Assembly: GCA_031296105.1 (NCBI GenBank)
Contig: JARLGJ010000038.1
Coordinates: 21,989 to 85,988 of the forward strand
Reading direction: 5' to 3'
Source of the DNA: Acidobacteriota bacterium
GTDB taxonomy: Bacteria; Acidobacteriota; Terriglobia; Terriglobales; Acidobacteriaceae
Length of the DNA stretch: 64,000 nucleotides
Shown here: positions 8,923-16,984 of the stretch, in pieces
Layout of the letters: every line of letters begins with the position of its first letter
Position numbering within the stretch: the first letter of the stretch is position 1
The notes under the pieces: model-generated
The model's database searches: none
Seen by the model: only the letters and a program-made list of their open reading frames with translations
What the model was told of the DNA's origin: nothing
Translations under genes and position numbers: made by a program

Positions 8923-10482
8923 ATGTTTAAGCGAATTATGGTCGCCAACCGCGGCGAGATCGCGGTGCGTGTGATCCGGGCCTGCCGCGAAATGGGCATT
9001 GAATCCGTCGCCGTATATTCCGATGTGGATCGGCGTGCGTTGCACGTACGCAAGGCCGATTTCGCGGAATATCTCGGACCGGCGCAGGCCTCCGAATCCT
9101 ATCTCAATATTCCTAAAATCCTTGAAGCTGCCCGCCGCAGCGGCGCAGAAGCAATTCATCCTGGCTATGGCTTTCTTTCGGAGAATGCCGGCTTTGCCCG
9201 GGCCTGCCGGGATGCGGGCATCGTCTTTATTGGTCCCTCGCCGGAGTCGATGGAAATGATGGGCTCCAAGACCAAGGCGCGCCAGAACATGAAGAAGGCC
9301 GGCATTCCCTTTGTGCCGGGCACGGAAAGCGGCCTGAAGAGCGCGGAGGAGGCGCTTACGGTCGCGGAGACGATCGGTTATCCCATCATGCTGAAAGCCG
9401 CTGCCGGCGGTGGCGGCAAAGGTATGCGCATGGTCACAAATGCCAAGGATTTGGCCTCCGGATTTGAGGCCGCAAAGAGCGAGGCCCAGCGCTCCTTCGG
9501 CGACAGCGAAGTCTATATCGAGAAGTACATTGAAAACCCCCGCCATGTCGAAATGCAGATCTTCGGCGACACGCATGGCAACGTGATTTACCTGGCCGAG
9601 CGCGAGTGCAGCGTGCAGCGCCGCCATCAAAAAGTCTTGGAAGAAGCGCCCTGTTCGTTTGTCAATCCCGATATGCGCCGCCGCATGGGAGAAGTCGCGG
9701 TACGCGTGGGCAAAGCCGCGAACTACTGCAACGCCGGTACCGTAGAATTCCTGGTCGATGCGCACAAGAACTTCTACTTTCTGGAGATGAACACGCGACT
9801 GCAGGTGGAGCATCCGGTCACCGAGATGGTAACCGGCATCGATCTGGTGCAACTGCAATTCAAAGTTGCCTCCGGTGAGCCGCTGCCCATCAAGCAGGAA
9901 GACATCATCCTGCGCGGGCACGCCATTGAACTGCGCGTCTATGCCGAAGATCCGGACAACAACTTCTTCCCTTCGCCGGGACGCATCACGCGCCTCATCT
10001 CGCCCTCGGGGCCGGGCATCCGGCGCGACAGCGGTATGTATGAGGGATGGGTGGTTCCGCTCGATTACGATCCTCTGCTCGCCAAGCTCATCGCCTACGG
10101 AGAAAATCGCCCACAGGTCATCAACCGCCTGCGCCGCGCTCTGGCGGAGTACTTTATCGGCGGCATCAAGACGAATATCTCGCTCTTCCGCCGCATTCTG
10201 CTGCATCCGGAATTCCAGGAGGGCCGCGTCGATACAGGCTTCCTGGATCGTCTGCTGAAAACTCCCTTGCAGGGCGACGAGCGTACCGCGCGCCGGTTGC
10301 CCATTGTTGCCCTCGCCGCGGCCATCTTCGCGCAGCAGCCGCCTCCGGGAACGCAGCCGGCCCGCAATACCGATGGCCTGCACGCCGGGACCGGTGCGCA
10401 GAAGACAGCAACCAATGGAGAGAACGGCAAGTCCAAGGCTGGCGGCTGGAAGGCGGCCGCGCGCATGGAGGGAGTCCGATGA
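8923..10482 (+). CDS. accC: Biotin carboxylase subunit of an acyl-CoA carboxylase
   Basis: A 519-residue ATP-grasp enzyme that carboxylates biotin on the carrier encoded next. It opens with MFKRIMVANRGEIAVRVIRA, then AIHPGYGFLSEN, the glycine-rich ATP loop KAAAGGGGKGMRMV, the HVEMQIFGD block and EMNTRLQVEHPVTEM. The frame is open to 8845, but the ATG at 8923 gives the canonical N-terminus and has AGAGGG upstream. A ~60-residue low-complexity tail after about residue 450 exceeds classical AccC, as in propionyl/methylcrotonyl-type subunits. The stop overlaps the next start (ATGA). The carboxyltransferase subunits are not in the window, so the substrate (acetyl- or propionyl-CoA) is open. Confidence 0.93.
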   Translation: MFKRIMVANRGEIAVRVIRACREMGIESVAVYSDVDRRALHVRKADFAEYLGPAQASESYLNIPKILEAARRSGAEAIHPGYGFLSENAGFARACRDAGIVFIGPSPESMEMMGSKTKARQNMKKAGIPFVPGTESGLKSAEEALTVAETIGYPIMLKAAAGGGGKGMRMVTNAKDLASGFEAAKSEAQRSFGDSEVYIEKYIENPRHVEMQIFGDTHGNVIYLAERECSVQRRHQKVLEEAPCSFVNPDMRRRMGEVAVRVGKAANYCNAGTVEFLVDAHKNFYFLEMNTRLQVEHPVTEMVTGIDLVQLQFKVASGEPLPIKQEDIILRGHAIELRVYAEDPDNNFFPSPGRITRLISPSGPGIRRDSGMYEGWVVPLDYDPLLAKLIAYGENRPQVINRLRRALAEYFIGGIKTNISLFRRILLHPEFQEGRVDTGFLDRLLKTPLQGDERTARRLPIVALAAAIFAQQPPPGTQPARNTDGLHAGTGAQKTATNGENGKSKAGGWKAAARMEGVR

Positions 10483-10979
10483 AATACGAAGTGCTGGTTG
10501 ATGGACATGTACACCAGATCGACATCGAGCGCGCCGACAAGGGCTATCAGTCCACGGTGGACGGCGAGGCCTTTGCCTTGAACGTGGCCATGACCGCCCG
10601 CGACGTGCTCTCCATCATTCACGACGGACGCCATTACGAGGCCAAGCGCGAATACTCCCTGCTTGGGGAAACGCACATCATCGTGGGTAGCGAACGCTTC
10701 ATAACCGAGGTACGCGACCCGCGCTCGCTGCGCAGCCGCCGTGCCGCCGCCGGGCAGGAAGCCGGCCCCGCCAAGGTCACTGCGCCAATGCCTGGCAAAG
10801 TGGTGCGCACACTGGTTGCCGTGGGCGATGAAATTGAAGCGGGACAGGGCGTCATCGTTGTGGAAGCCATGAAAATGCAGAACGAAATCAAGTCGCCGAA
10901 GAAGGGCAAGGTGACCAAGATTACGGCCACCGAGTCGGCACTGGTGAATGCCGGAGATTTGCTCCTCATCATCGAGTAG
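10479..10979 (+). CDS. Biotin carboxyl carrier protein
   Basis: A 166-residue protein with a C-terminal biotinyl/lipoyl domain (about 98-166) holding EAMKM at 129-133, with Lys132 as the biotinylation site. Pro/Ala-containing VTAPMPGKVV starts that domain. The N-terminal ~90 residues resemble the extra domain of acyl-CoA carboxylase alpha subunits rather than the short AccB type. The ATG overlaps the accC stop by four bases, so the two proteins are translationally coupled. Together they look like a split propionyl/acyl-CoA carboxylase alpha chain. A convergent hairpin follows. Confidence 0.92.
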   Translation: MKYEVLVDGHVHQIDIERADKGYQSTVDGEAFALNVAMTARDVLSIIHDGRHYEAKREYSLLGETHIIVGSERFITEVRDPRSLRSRRAAAGQEAGPAKVTAPMPGKVVRTLVAVGDEIEAGQGVIVVEAMKMQNEIKSPKKGKVTKITATESALVNAGDLLLIIE

Positions 10980-10998
10980 CAGGTAATCAGCTCCAAAC

Positions 10999-11033
10999 GT
11001 AAGATGCCCGGCCAATGCGACCGGGCATCTTAC
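10999..11033. terminator. Long stem-loop between convergent genes
   Basis: A perfect 13-base-pair stem (10999-11011 with 11021-11033) with a nine-base loop lies between the carrier-protein gene on the plus strand and the PpiC gene on the minus strand. Neither side has a long T-run (the minus side reads TTT after one base), but position and stem strength suggest a shared bidirectional terminator. Confidence 0.65.
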
Positions 11034-11052
11034 TCATAAGCGTGATCGGAGA

Positions 11053-12111
11053 CTATTGCGCGGTGCCTTTTAGCACCTGATCGGCCAGGTAGTTCTCCAC
11101 CGAGGCGCTGTTGTGCAGCGACTCGTAGTAGGCGCTCTTCAGCAGTTGCTCGCGGCGGTCGCGCAGTTGCTCGCGAATGGCCTGCTGCACGCGCGGGTCA
11201 TTCAACTCGCGCTGGCCGGCGGGTTCCTTCGAGATCAGCTTGATGATGCGATAGCCAAACAACTGGTGAGTGCCGGAATCGGCAGCGGGCAGCGGAGGCG
11301 TGATCTGTCCGGGCTTCAGCTTGCCAATGGCGTCGAAGGCCTGTCTGTCGCTTTGCAGTGAATTTTCCGGAATGAAACCTAAATCACCGCCCGTTGCCGC
11401 CGTGTCGGGATCTTCGCTGTAGTTCATGGCCACGGTGGCAAAGTCGTCGCCGCTCTCCAAACGATTCTGCAGTGAGGAGACCTTCTTCTTGGCCTCGGCC
11501 TCATTCTGCGCCTTATCGTTCTTCAGGTTGCGCACCTGCGGGCTGGGCTGCGTGGTTACCAGAATTTGCGCCAGGTGGTACTGCGGCACAATCAGATTGA
11601 ACTCCGCCTTGTGCTGGTTGTAGTAGCTGGAGATGTCTGAGTCGCCGATGTTGATCTTGGAGGTAATTTCCTTGTTCAGCACCTTGTCCACGGTAATGGA
11701 GCGGCGCAGGTCGCGCTTGAAGTCGTCCAAGGTGATGCCGCGCTCTTTCATGCGGGCATCGAACTCTTCCTTGGTAAAGGGAGCGCGAATCTCGCTCAGC
11801 TTGGTGTCCACTTCCTCATCGGTGGCCAGCAAGCCTAGTTTTTCGGCGCGCTGCGACAGAATCTCGTTGTCAATCAGCTCGCGCAGAATCTGCAGCTTCA
11901 GGGCCAGCGCCTGCTCGTTGGATGTAGGCGCCTGTTTTTCCGTCTGGTTGCGGTAATACTTCTCGACCTCGGCGCGCATGATCTTGCGGCCGTTCACGCG
12001 GGCCATCACTTCGTCGCCGCCGCGCGAGCTTTTGCAGCCGGCGCCGGTCATTGCGGACAGCGCGCCCAAGGCCAGCAGCACCACGCCCCATGATTTCCAG
12101 GTTCGATTCAA
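11053..12111 (-). CDS. SurA/PpiC-type peptidyl-prolyl isomerase lipoprotein
   Basis: A 352-residue envelope chaperone. It has a signal sequence with lipobox GAGC (Cys26), a SurA-like helical N-domain (about 40-150, with REVEKYYRNQ-like and ILRELIDNEILSQRAEKLGL segments) and a parvulin rotamase domain (about 175-300, with YHLAQILV and GGDLGFIPENSL). Such proteins help outer-membrane and secreted proteins fold. The frame opens with a TTG at 12126, but GGAGGG lies between that codon and a second TTG at 12111, so the later TTG is the better start. It follows a DsbA-like gene by 45 bases, probably one operon. Confidence 0.9.
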   Translation of the reverse strand: MNRTWKSWGVVLLALGALSAMTGAGCKSSRGGDEVMARVNGRKIMRAEVEKYYRNQTEKQAPTSNEQALALKLQILRELIDNEILSQRAEKLGLLATDEEVDTKLSEIRAPFTKEEFDARMKERGITLDDFKRDLRRSITVDKVLNKEITSKINIGDSDISSYYNQHKAEFNLIVPQYHLAQILVTTQPSPQVRNLKNDKAQNEAEAKKKVSSLQNRLESGDDFATVAMNYSEDPDTAATGGDLGFIPENSLQSDRQAFDAIGKLKPGQITPPLPAADSGTHQLFGYRIIKLISKEPAGQRELNDPRVQQAIREQLRDRREQLLKSAYYESLHNSASVENYLADQVLKGTAQ

Positions 12112-12156
12112 AATGATTCCCTCCAAACTCTGCGAAAAAACACTAACCAGGAAGCG

Positions 12157-13053
12157 CTACTGCGCCGCACCCAGGTTCTTCAGTTCTCGATCCAAAATCA
12201 ATTTCAATTCCTCTATGGGAAGAGCGCCATCCAACTTGACGCCGTCAATAATAACGGCCGGAGTGGCCTCCACGCCGAGCGTCTCGGCTTCCTTCACACT
12301 GGCGCCTATCTCGTCCCGCGTTGCCTGGGTGTCAATGCACTTCCGCAGCGCACCTTCATCGGCGGAGTGCTTCTTGCCAATCTCCACGGCCATGCGGTCC
12401 AGCTCGGCCAACTGGCCTTCCAGGGGCCGTTTGTCGCCCCTGATCTGCTGTGGGTTGCCATGCACAAGGTCGGCAAAATCCCAGTAAGCACCTTCGCTCT
12501 GGCGCGCCAGGCAATCGGAGTCCAGGGCAGCGCGCTCCGCCCAGGGGTGAATCTCAAAGAGCGGGTAATCCTTGTAAATGACCCTGACGCGATCGCCATA
12601 AGTCTTCAGTACCTCGGTAATCGACTGGTGCATGCGCGAGCAATAAGGGCACTGGAAGTCGTCATAAACCACCATTGTCACCTTCGCCAGCTTGTTGCCG
12701 CGCACCGGGCGCCCTGTCAGGTCGATCTTGGCCATCATCTCGGCCTGTGGGTCGCGCGTCAGATCCATCTTGGTAGCTGCCACCAGCGTCTTGTTGTCCT
12801 TGCTGAGGAGCATTGTCTTTACGCTGCTCTGGCCCTTGTAGCTGGCAGTAACCGTGACTTCGTCGAAGCCGGCGAATTCGTGGCTCGGCTTGCGCGCGCC
12901 CACGGCGATGTCCACATATGGCGGATAGCTGAAAGTGGCACGCACCTGACGCACGATCTTTTGCTGCAAATCGGCCGGCACAGCTTCCGTCGCCGGACCC
13001 TGAGCCCGGCAGCCGGCCACCAGCAATAGCAAACACACAAAAATACGGCGCAT
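12157..13053 (-). CDS. DsbA-like thioredoxin-fold lipoprotein
   Basis: A 298-residue protein with a lipobox VAGC (Cys15). An N-terminal ~110-residue domain of unknown fold precedes a DsbA/DsbG-type thioredoxin domain with the CPYC active site at Cys135/Cys138. The cis-proline VEATPAVIIDG motif is near the C-terminus. It should oxidise or isomerise disulfides outside the inner membrane. The ATG at 13053 is preferred over an upstream one because AGGGAG sits seven bases before it and it gives a short, proper signal. The downstream PpiC gene suggests a folding-factor operon. Confidence 0.9.
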   Translation of the reverse strand: MRRIFVCLLLLVAGCRAQGPATEAVPADLQQKIVRQVRATFSYPPYVDIAVGARKPSHEFAGFDEVTVTASYKGQSSVKTMLLSKDNKTLVAATKMDLTRDPQAEMMAKIDLTGRPVRGNKLAKVTMVVYDDFQCPYCSRMHQSITEVLKTYGDRVRVIYKDYPLFEIHPWAERAALDSDCLARQSEGAYWDFADLVHGNPQQIRGDKRPLEGQLAELDRMAVEIGKKHSADEGALRKCIDTQATRDEIGASVKEAETLGVEATPAVIIDGVKLDGALPIEELKLILDRELKNLGAAQ

Positions 13054-13158
13054 CAGCCACTCCCTAATCCGCTGAGGATTCCAATTCATAAACCATTGAA
13101 TTATCTCATGCGGGCCTCATTGGAGCATCTGTTTCCGGCCGTGGGAGCGCAAAGAGAA

Positions 13159-13180
13159 GGGCCGCGCTATAACGCGGCCC
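13159..13180 (-). terminator. Intrinsic terminator after larE
   Basis: A perfect eight-base-pair stem, GGGCCGCG (13159-13166) with CGCGGCCC (13173-13180), is followed on the minus strand by TTCTCTTT. It terminates larE. Confidence 0.8.
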
Positions 13181-13201
13181 AGCCGAGCTTTTAGTCGCCA
13201 G

Positions 13202-14056
13202 TTACGCGCGCATAAGGCTCTCTACGGGCAGCATCGCATTCATCGAGCCGGAGCGGAAGCCCTCCACGTCCAGCGCCACATACTTGAAGCCGGCGGCCTT
13301 GATGGCCTCGCCGAGTTGGGCGAACATCTCCAGCGAGAGCGCCTGCGGCAGCTCCTCGCGCGCGATCTCCACCCGGGCCACGTCACCGTGGTGGCGTACG
13401 CGGAACTGGCGGAAGCCCAGGGCGCGGACGGCATCCTCGGCGCGCTCCACCTGCTCCAAAGCCTCGCGCGTAACCGGGCGGCCGTATTCGATGCGCGATG
13501 ACAGGCAGGCTGAAGCCGGTTTGTCCCACACGCGCAGACCGTCCGCGGCGGCCAGGGCGCGAATGTCAGCCTTGGTCAGCCCGGCCTCCAGAAGGGGCGC
13601 GGCGACGCCGTGCTGGCTTGCGGCCTTCTGACCGGGACGCCAGTCGCCCTGATCGTCGGCGTTGACGCCGTAGACCACCTGCCGCCAGCCTTTGGCCGAG
13701 GCGAATTCTTCCATCACGTCGAACAGCTCGTCCTTGCAGTGAAAGCAGCGCATGGCGTCGTTGCGCGCGTAATCGGGGTTGGCCAACTCCTCGGTGCGCA
13801 CGGTCTCCAGAGGAATGCCGCACTCCTGGGTAAAGGCCATGGCATCGCGCATCTGTGCCCGCGCCAGGGAAGGCGAGTCGGCCATGACGGCCAGCATCTG
13901 CCCGCCGAGCACATGATGCGCCGCCCATGCCAGGTACGCGGAATCCACTCCGCCGGAATACGCCACCAGCACCTGCCCAAGCTCGCGCAGGCGGCTGTAC
14001 AGCACCTCGCGCTTGGCGGCCAGTTCGGTAGAAACCTCAATCTGCATACTATCCAT
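13202..14056 (-). CDS. larE: LarE-type ATP-dependent sulfur transferase
   Basis: About 284 residues. A PP-loop SGGVDS (34-39) near the N-terminus binds ATP. The KPASACLSSRIEYG stretch carries Cys184, which aligns with the sacrificial cysteine of LarE, and a second CFHC pair lies at 104/107. LarE donates sulfur to build the nickel-pincer nucleotide cofactor of lactate racemase and related LarA enzymes. No larA, larB or larC is in the window, so the gene is an orphan here. The start is uncertain: ATG at 14056 or 14047, with no convincing ribosome site. An upstream frame to 14110 is less likely. Confidence 0.9.
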   Translation of the reverse strand: MDSMQIEVSTELAAKREVLYSRLRELGQVLVAYSGGVDSAYLAWAAHHVLGGQMLAVMADSPSLARAQMRDAMAFTQECGIPLETVRTEELANPDYARNDAMRCFHCKDELFDVMEEFASAKGWRQVVYGVNADDQGDWRPGQKAASQHGVAAPLLEAGLTKADIRALAAADGLRVWDKPASACLSSRIEYGRPVTREALEQVERAEDAVRALGFRQFRVRHHGDVARVEIAREELPQALSLEMFAQLGEAIKAAGFKYVALDVEGFRSGSMNAMLPVESLMRA

Positions 14057-14209
14057 TCTACGGGGTTGGACGCAGCGTGCAAAGGCGGGGCGCGACAAAG
14101 GGGGAGGCACCTCAACACTGGCTGATGCTACCCGTTACCAGAGAGAGACTTACGCGTCGAACTTCGATGGGGCATGATCTGTATCGAATAGACGATTTGT
14201 GAGGGGCTC

Positions 14210-14821
14210 GTGAATTTTCAGGAGCAGTACGCAAAACTGAGCGATGAAGAGCTTTTGCATATTGCCGGAGATCGCCGGGATTTGCTAGAAGAAGCCAGGT
14301 TTGCCCTCGGCGGAGAGATGGCGCAACGCGGATTGACCCTGGAGCAGGCACACCGGCAAAAGCGGCACATTGAAAGGATGACCGCTTTCGAGGATGCAAA
14401 ACACCATCCGCAGCCCAAGGACACAAAGTACTTTGTTGCACGAAACAAAAGCTGGTTGCCCATGATTGTAGCTTTCGCTGTGCCGATCTTAGGCATGGCT
14501 TTGCTGGCTGTTTCGCGGGTGCCCGATGTTTGGTGGTTGCCTACCCTGGCATCATTATTTGGGCTGGCATGGGCGTTACTGTACTTACAGCCATGGGTGA
14601 AGAAGACCATTAGCTTTTGGTTTTGCATCGCCATTTCCTGCGCCATTCAATTTATCTCGATTCACTGGTTGGATGTTCACTATCCAGCGTTATCAAATGC
14701 AAGTGGCAAAGGGCAATTTTTTCTTGGCATTCTTGCCGGATGGGCAGTGGGCGGGGCGTTGTTCCTGATCTTACAAAGGTTCAAACCGAAGCAAGAGACT
14801 GAATCAACGGGCTGGCAATAA
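14210..14821 (+). CDS. Hypothetical membrane protein with a conserved-looking soluble N-terminus
   Basis: A 203-residue protein with a GTG start just after GAGGGG. The first ~65 residues are charged and helical (ELLHIAGDRRDL, EEARFALGGEMAQRGL), followed by four hydrophobic segments at about 82-102, 108-126, 133-150 and 167-188. No family is recognised beyond a general resemblance of the N-terminus to short helical modules on other membrane proteins. The gene looks more AT-rich, with more A/T-ending codons, than its neighbours, which may indicate later acquisition. It converges on the hslU remnant region. Confidence 0.65.
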   Translation: MNFQEQYAKLSDEELLHIAGDRRDLLEEARFALGGEMAQRGLTLEQAHRQKRHIERMTAFEDAKHHPQPKDTKYFVARNKSWLPMIVAFAVPILGMALLAVSRVPDVWWLPTLASLFGLAWALLYLQPWVKKTISFWFCIAISCAIQFISIHWLDVHYPALSNASGKGQFFLGILAGWAVGGALFLILQRFKPKQETESTGWQ

Positions 14822-14822
14822 A

Positions 14823-14853
14823 AATGGCGCTGCTCATAAAGAGCAACGCCATT
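14823..14853 (-). terminator. Intrinsic terminator (minus strand) behind the hslU remnant
   Basis: Read on the minus strand, 13 pairs form: AATGGCG/CGCCATT and TGCTC/GAGCA around a G.T wobble, with a five-base loop. TTTATT follows immediately. On the plus strand the wobble becomes a C-A mismatch, so it is built for minus-strand transcripts. It sits 16 bases past the stop codon of the duplicated hslU end. Confidence 0.85.
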
Positions 14854-14869
14854 GCAATTCTGGACCGAG

Positions 14870-14938
14870 CTACCAAATGTACCCGCTCAAGTCTTGGTCC
14901 TTCACGATGCCGGCCAGCGTAGTGCTCACGCACTTGCG
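14870..14938 (-). pseudogene. Displaced or duplicated 3' end of hslU (last 23 codons)
   Basis: Read on the minus strand this stretch ends [12 protein letters not shown] and a TAG stop. The intact hslU ends [12 protein letters not shown] and a TAG stop at 15507. Aligning 14870-14938 to 15507-15575 without gaps gives 57 of 69 identical bases by my count. Similarity stops where the reading continues upstream, and no start codon or other HslU sequence is attached. The remnant keeps its own terminator at 14823-14853. It is a decayed copy: the near-invariant Arg and final Leu of HslU have become Gly and Trp. Confidence 0.85.
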
Positions 14939-14951
14939 GCCGAGCCAGGTG

Positions 14952-15263
14952 TTACCTTCTCCAGTCGCGATGGTCGCCGTCCGGATGGTGCTCGTCATGA
15001 TGGTTGCCATCGCGGTGGGCGCGATCATGCTTCCAGTCGCGGTGCTCGCCGTATGCGCGGTCGTAGTGACGGTATCCCCGGCTGTCTCTCTGATAGCGAT
15101 AGCCATCTTCGTAGTAGTAGCCATCGTGGTAGCCGCTAGTGAACACAACGGCCGGTCCACCCATCTGCACGCCAACGGATATCTGGGCCTGTGCCGCTGA
15201 CGGCAAAGCCACGCCGGTGGCGATAAGCAGGCCGAATACTGCAACTGCAATTGTCTTTTTCAT
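14952..15263 (-). CDS. Small secreted His/Asp/Tyr-rich protein, unknown function
   Basis: A 103-residue protein with a clear signal peptide (MKKTIAVAVFGLLIATGVALP, cleavage near AQA-QI). The mature part starts hydrophobic (VGVQMGGPAVVF) and then becomes a tail rich in His, Asp, Arg and Tyr (HYDRAYGEHRDWKHDRAH). AGGAG lies nine bases ahead of the ATG, which is preferred over an upstream in-frame start. Small secreted proteins of this look are common in Acidobacteria and Proteobacteria and have no assigned role; metal binding is only a guess from composition. It lies between the two copies of the hslU 3' end. Confidence 0.75.
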   Translation of the reverse strand: MKKTIAVAVFGLLIATGVALPSAAQAQISVGVQMGGPAVVFTSGYHDGYYYEDGYRYQRDSRGYRHYDRAYGEHRDWKHDRAHRDGNHHDEHHPDGDHRDWRR

Positions 15264-15448
15264 ATCTTCATTCTCCTGTGCTGCCCTGTGCCCACCAGTT
15301 GGCGGCACGTTGCTTTCTGCACTCTTCGAAACCAATCCTATCCGTCGCAAAGCGGGGCGTCTGAGCAAATACGCTCATGTTTCCTGTTCAGGAGGGCCGT
15401 GGTGCGAGGAAGCACTGAGAAGTAAGCGGCAATAAGCGGCCACGCAAA

Positions 15449-15474
15449 AGCGCCGCCCGGTATCGAGCGGCGCT
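15449..15474 (-). terminator. Intrinsic terminator after intact hslU
   Basis: AGCGCCGC (15449-15456) pairs with GCGGCGCT (15467-15474). On the minus strand the hairpin runs straight into TTTTG. It is 32 bases past the hslU stop and terminates the hslVU transcript. The remaining bases between here and 15264 hold the upstream region of the small secreted gene, with no other gene seen. Confidence 0.85.
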
Positions 15475-15506
15475 AGACACAACAATTTCAAAGCAGCGAA
15501 TCCAAA

Positions 15507-16964
15507 CTACAAGATGTACCGGCTCAAGTCCTGATCCTTCACGATGTCGGCCAGCATCTTGCCCACGTACTCGCGATCAATATTCACTTCCTTGTCCTTC
15601 ATGTCCGGAGCTTCGAAGCTGATCTTGTCCAGCACCCGCTCCATGATGGTGTGCAGGCGACGGGCACCAATGTTCTCGGTGCTTTCGTTCACCTTGGCGG
15701 CGAAGGTGGCAATCTCCTCCAGGGCGTCGGGGGTGAACTCCAGCTTGAGACCTTCGGTCTCCAATAGCGCCACGTACTGCTTGGTCAGCGACGACTTCGG
15801 CTCGGTGAGGATCTTGACGAAGTCTTCCACCGTCAGCGACTTCAACTCCACGCGGATGGGGAAGCGGCCCTGCAATTCGGGAATCAGGTCGCTGGGCTTC
15901 GATACGTGGAAGGCGCCGGCGGCAATGAACAGGATGTGGTCCGTGCGCAACATGCCGTAGCGCGTGTTGATCGTGGTGCCTTCGACGATGGGCAGAATGT
16001 CGCGCTGCACGCCTTCGCGTGAAACATCGGGACCGTGCCCGCCCTCGCGTCCGGCGATTTTGTCGATCTCATCCAGGAAGATGATGCCGCTCTGTTCGAC
16101 GCGGTCCAGGGCTGTTTTCGTCACCTGGTCCATGTCGATCAGGCGCTGTTCCTCTTCGCCGATCAGGTAGTCGAAGGCCTCGCTGACCTTCATCTTCCGC
16201 TTCTTGGTGCGCTGGCCAAAGATATTGGGCAACATGTCCTTGAAGCTGATGTCCATGTCTTCAATGCCCTGGTTGCTGATGATCTCAAAGGCCGGCATGT
16301 TCTTTTCGCGGATGTCGAGTTCCACGGTGCGGTCGTCGAGCTTGCCTTCGCGCAGTTGGGTGCGCAGCTTTTCGCGGCTGCGCGTGGCGCTCTCACTGGG
16401 CGCGGGCAGCAGCACGGGGCTGTCTTCCGCGCTCGGGGCAGCGCTATCGCCACCAACGGCCACGGAGGAGTCGCCCGCGGGCGGCTGCGGCGTGGCGGAC
16501 GGAGTAGGCGGCAGCAACAAATCCAGCAGCCGCTCTTCGGCGTTGAGTTCGGCCTTGTCGGCCACGTCTTCCAGTTTTTCCTCGCGCACCATGTCGATGG
16601 CGATCTCAATCAGGTCGCGGATCATCGACTCCACGTCGCGCCCCACATAACCGACCTCGGTGAACTTTGAGGCCTCTACCTTGAGGAACGGCGAGTTGGC
16701 CAGCTTGGCCAGGCGGCGCGCAATTTCGGTTTTGCCCACGCCGGTGGGGCCGATCATGATGATGTTTTTCGGCATCACCTCTTCGGCCATCTCGGGCGAG
16801 AGCTTCTGCCGGCGCATACGGTTGCGCAGGGCAATGGCCACCGCGCGTTTGGCGTCATGCTGCCCGACAACGTGCTTGTCCAGCTCGGCCACAATCTCGC
16901 GCGGAGTCAGTTCGTCCAGCGCGATCATTTCCTCTTCCACGGTTTGTGGCAGGTAAATCGCCAT
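15507..16964 (-). CDS. hslU: HslVU protease ATPase subunit HslU
   Basis: A 485-residue AAA+ unfoldase that feeds substrates to HslV. Walker A GPTGVGKT is at 72-79, Walker B is IIFLDEIDK, and the sensor region is [20 protein letters not shown]. The C-terminal DLSRYIL is the tail that docks into HslV. It is about 40 residues longer than E. coli HslU (443). The excess is a Pro/Ser/Ala-rich insertion around residues 152-200, within the I-domain that handles substrate. It starts 20 bases after hslV and shares its transcript. Its last 23 codons have a decayed second copy downstream. Confidence 0.97.
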   Translation of the reverse strand: MAIYLPQTVEEEMIALDELTPREIVAELDKHVVGQHDAKRAVAIALRNRMRRQKLSPEMAEEVMPKNIIMIGPTGVGKTEIARRLAKLANSPFLKVEASKFTEVGYVGRDVESMIRDLIEIAIDMVREEKLEDVADKAELNAEERLLDLLLPPTPSATPQPPAGDSSVAVGGDSAAPSAEDSPVLLPAPSESATRSREKLRTQLREGKLDDRTVELDIREKNMPAFEIISNQGIEDMDISFKDMLPNIFGQRTKKRKMKVSEAFDYLIGEEEQRLIDMDQVTKTALDRVEQSGIIFLDEIDKIAGREGGHGPDVSREGVQRDILPIVEGTTINTRYGMLRTDHILFIAAGAFHVSKPSDLIPELQGRFPIRVELKSLTVEDFVKILTEPKSSLTKQYVALLETEGLKLEFTPDALEEIATFAAKVNESTENIGARRLHTIMERVLDKISFEAPDMKDKEVNIDREYVGKMLADIVKDQDLSRYIL

Positions 16965-16984
16965 CGAAAATCCTTTCGGCCCGT

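Noticed and set aside
14939..15506. A full integrative element in the hslU 3' segment
   Set aside because: No integrase, excisionase or second cargo gene; only one small ORF fits, so I report a trace of replacement rather than an element.
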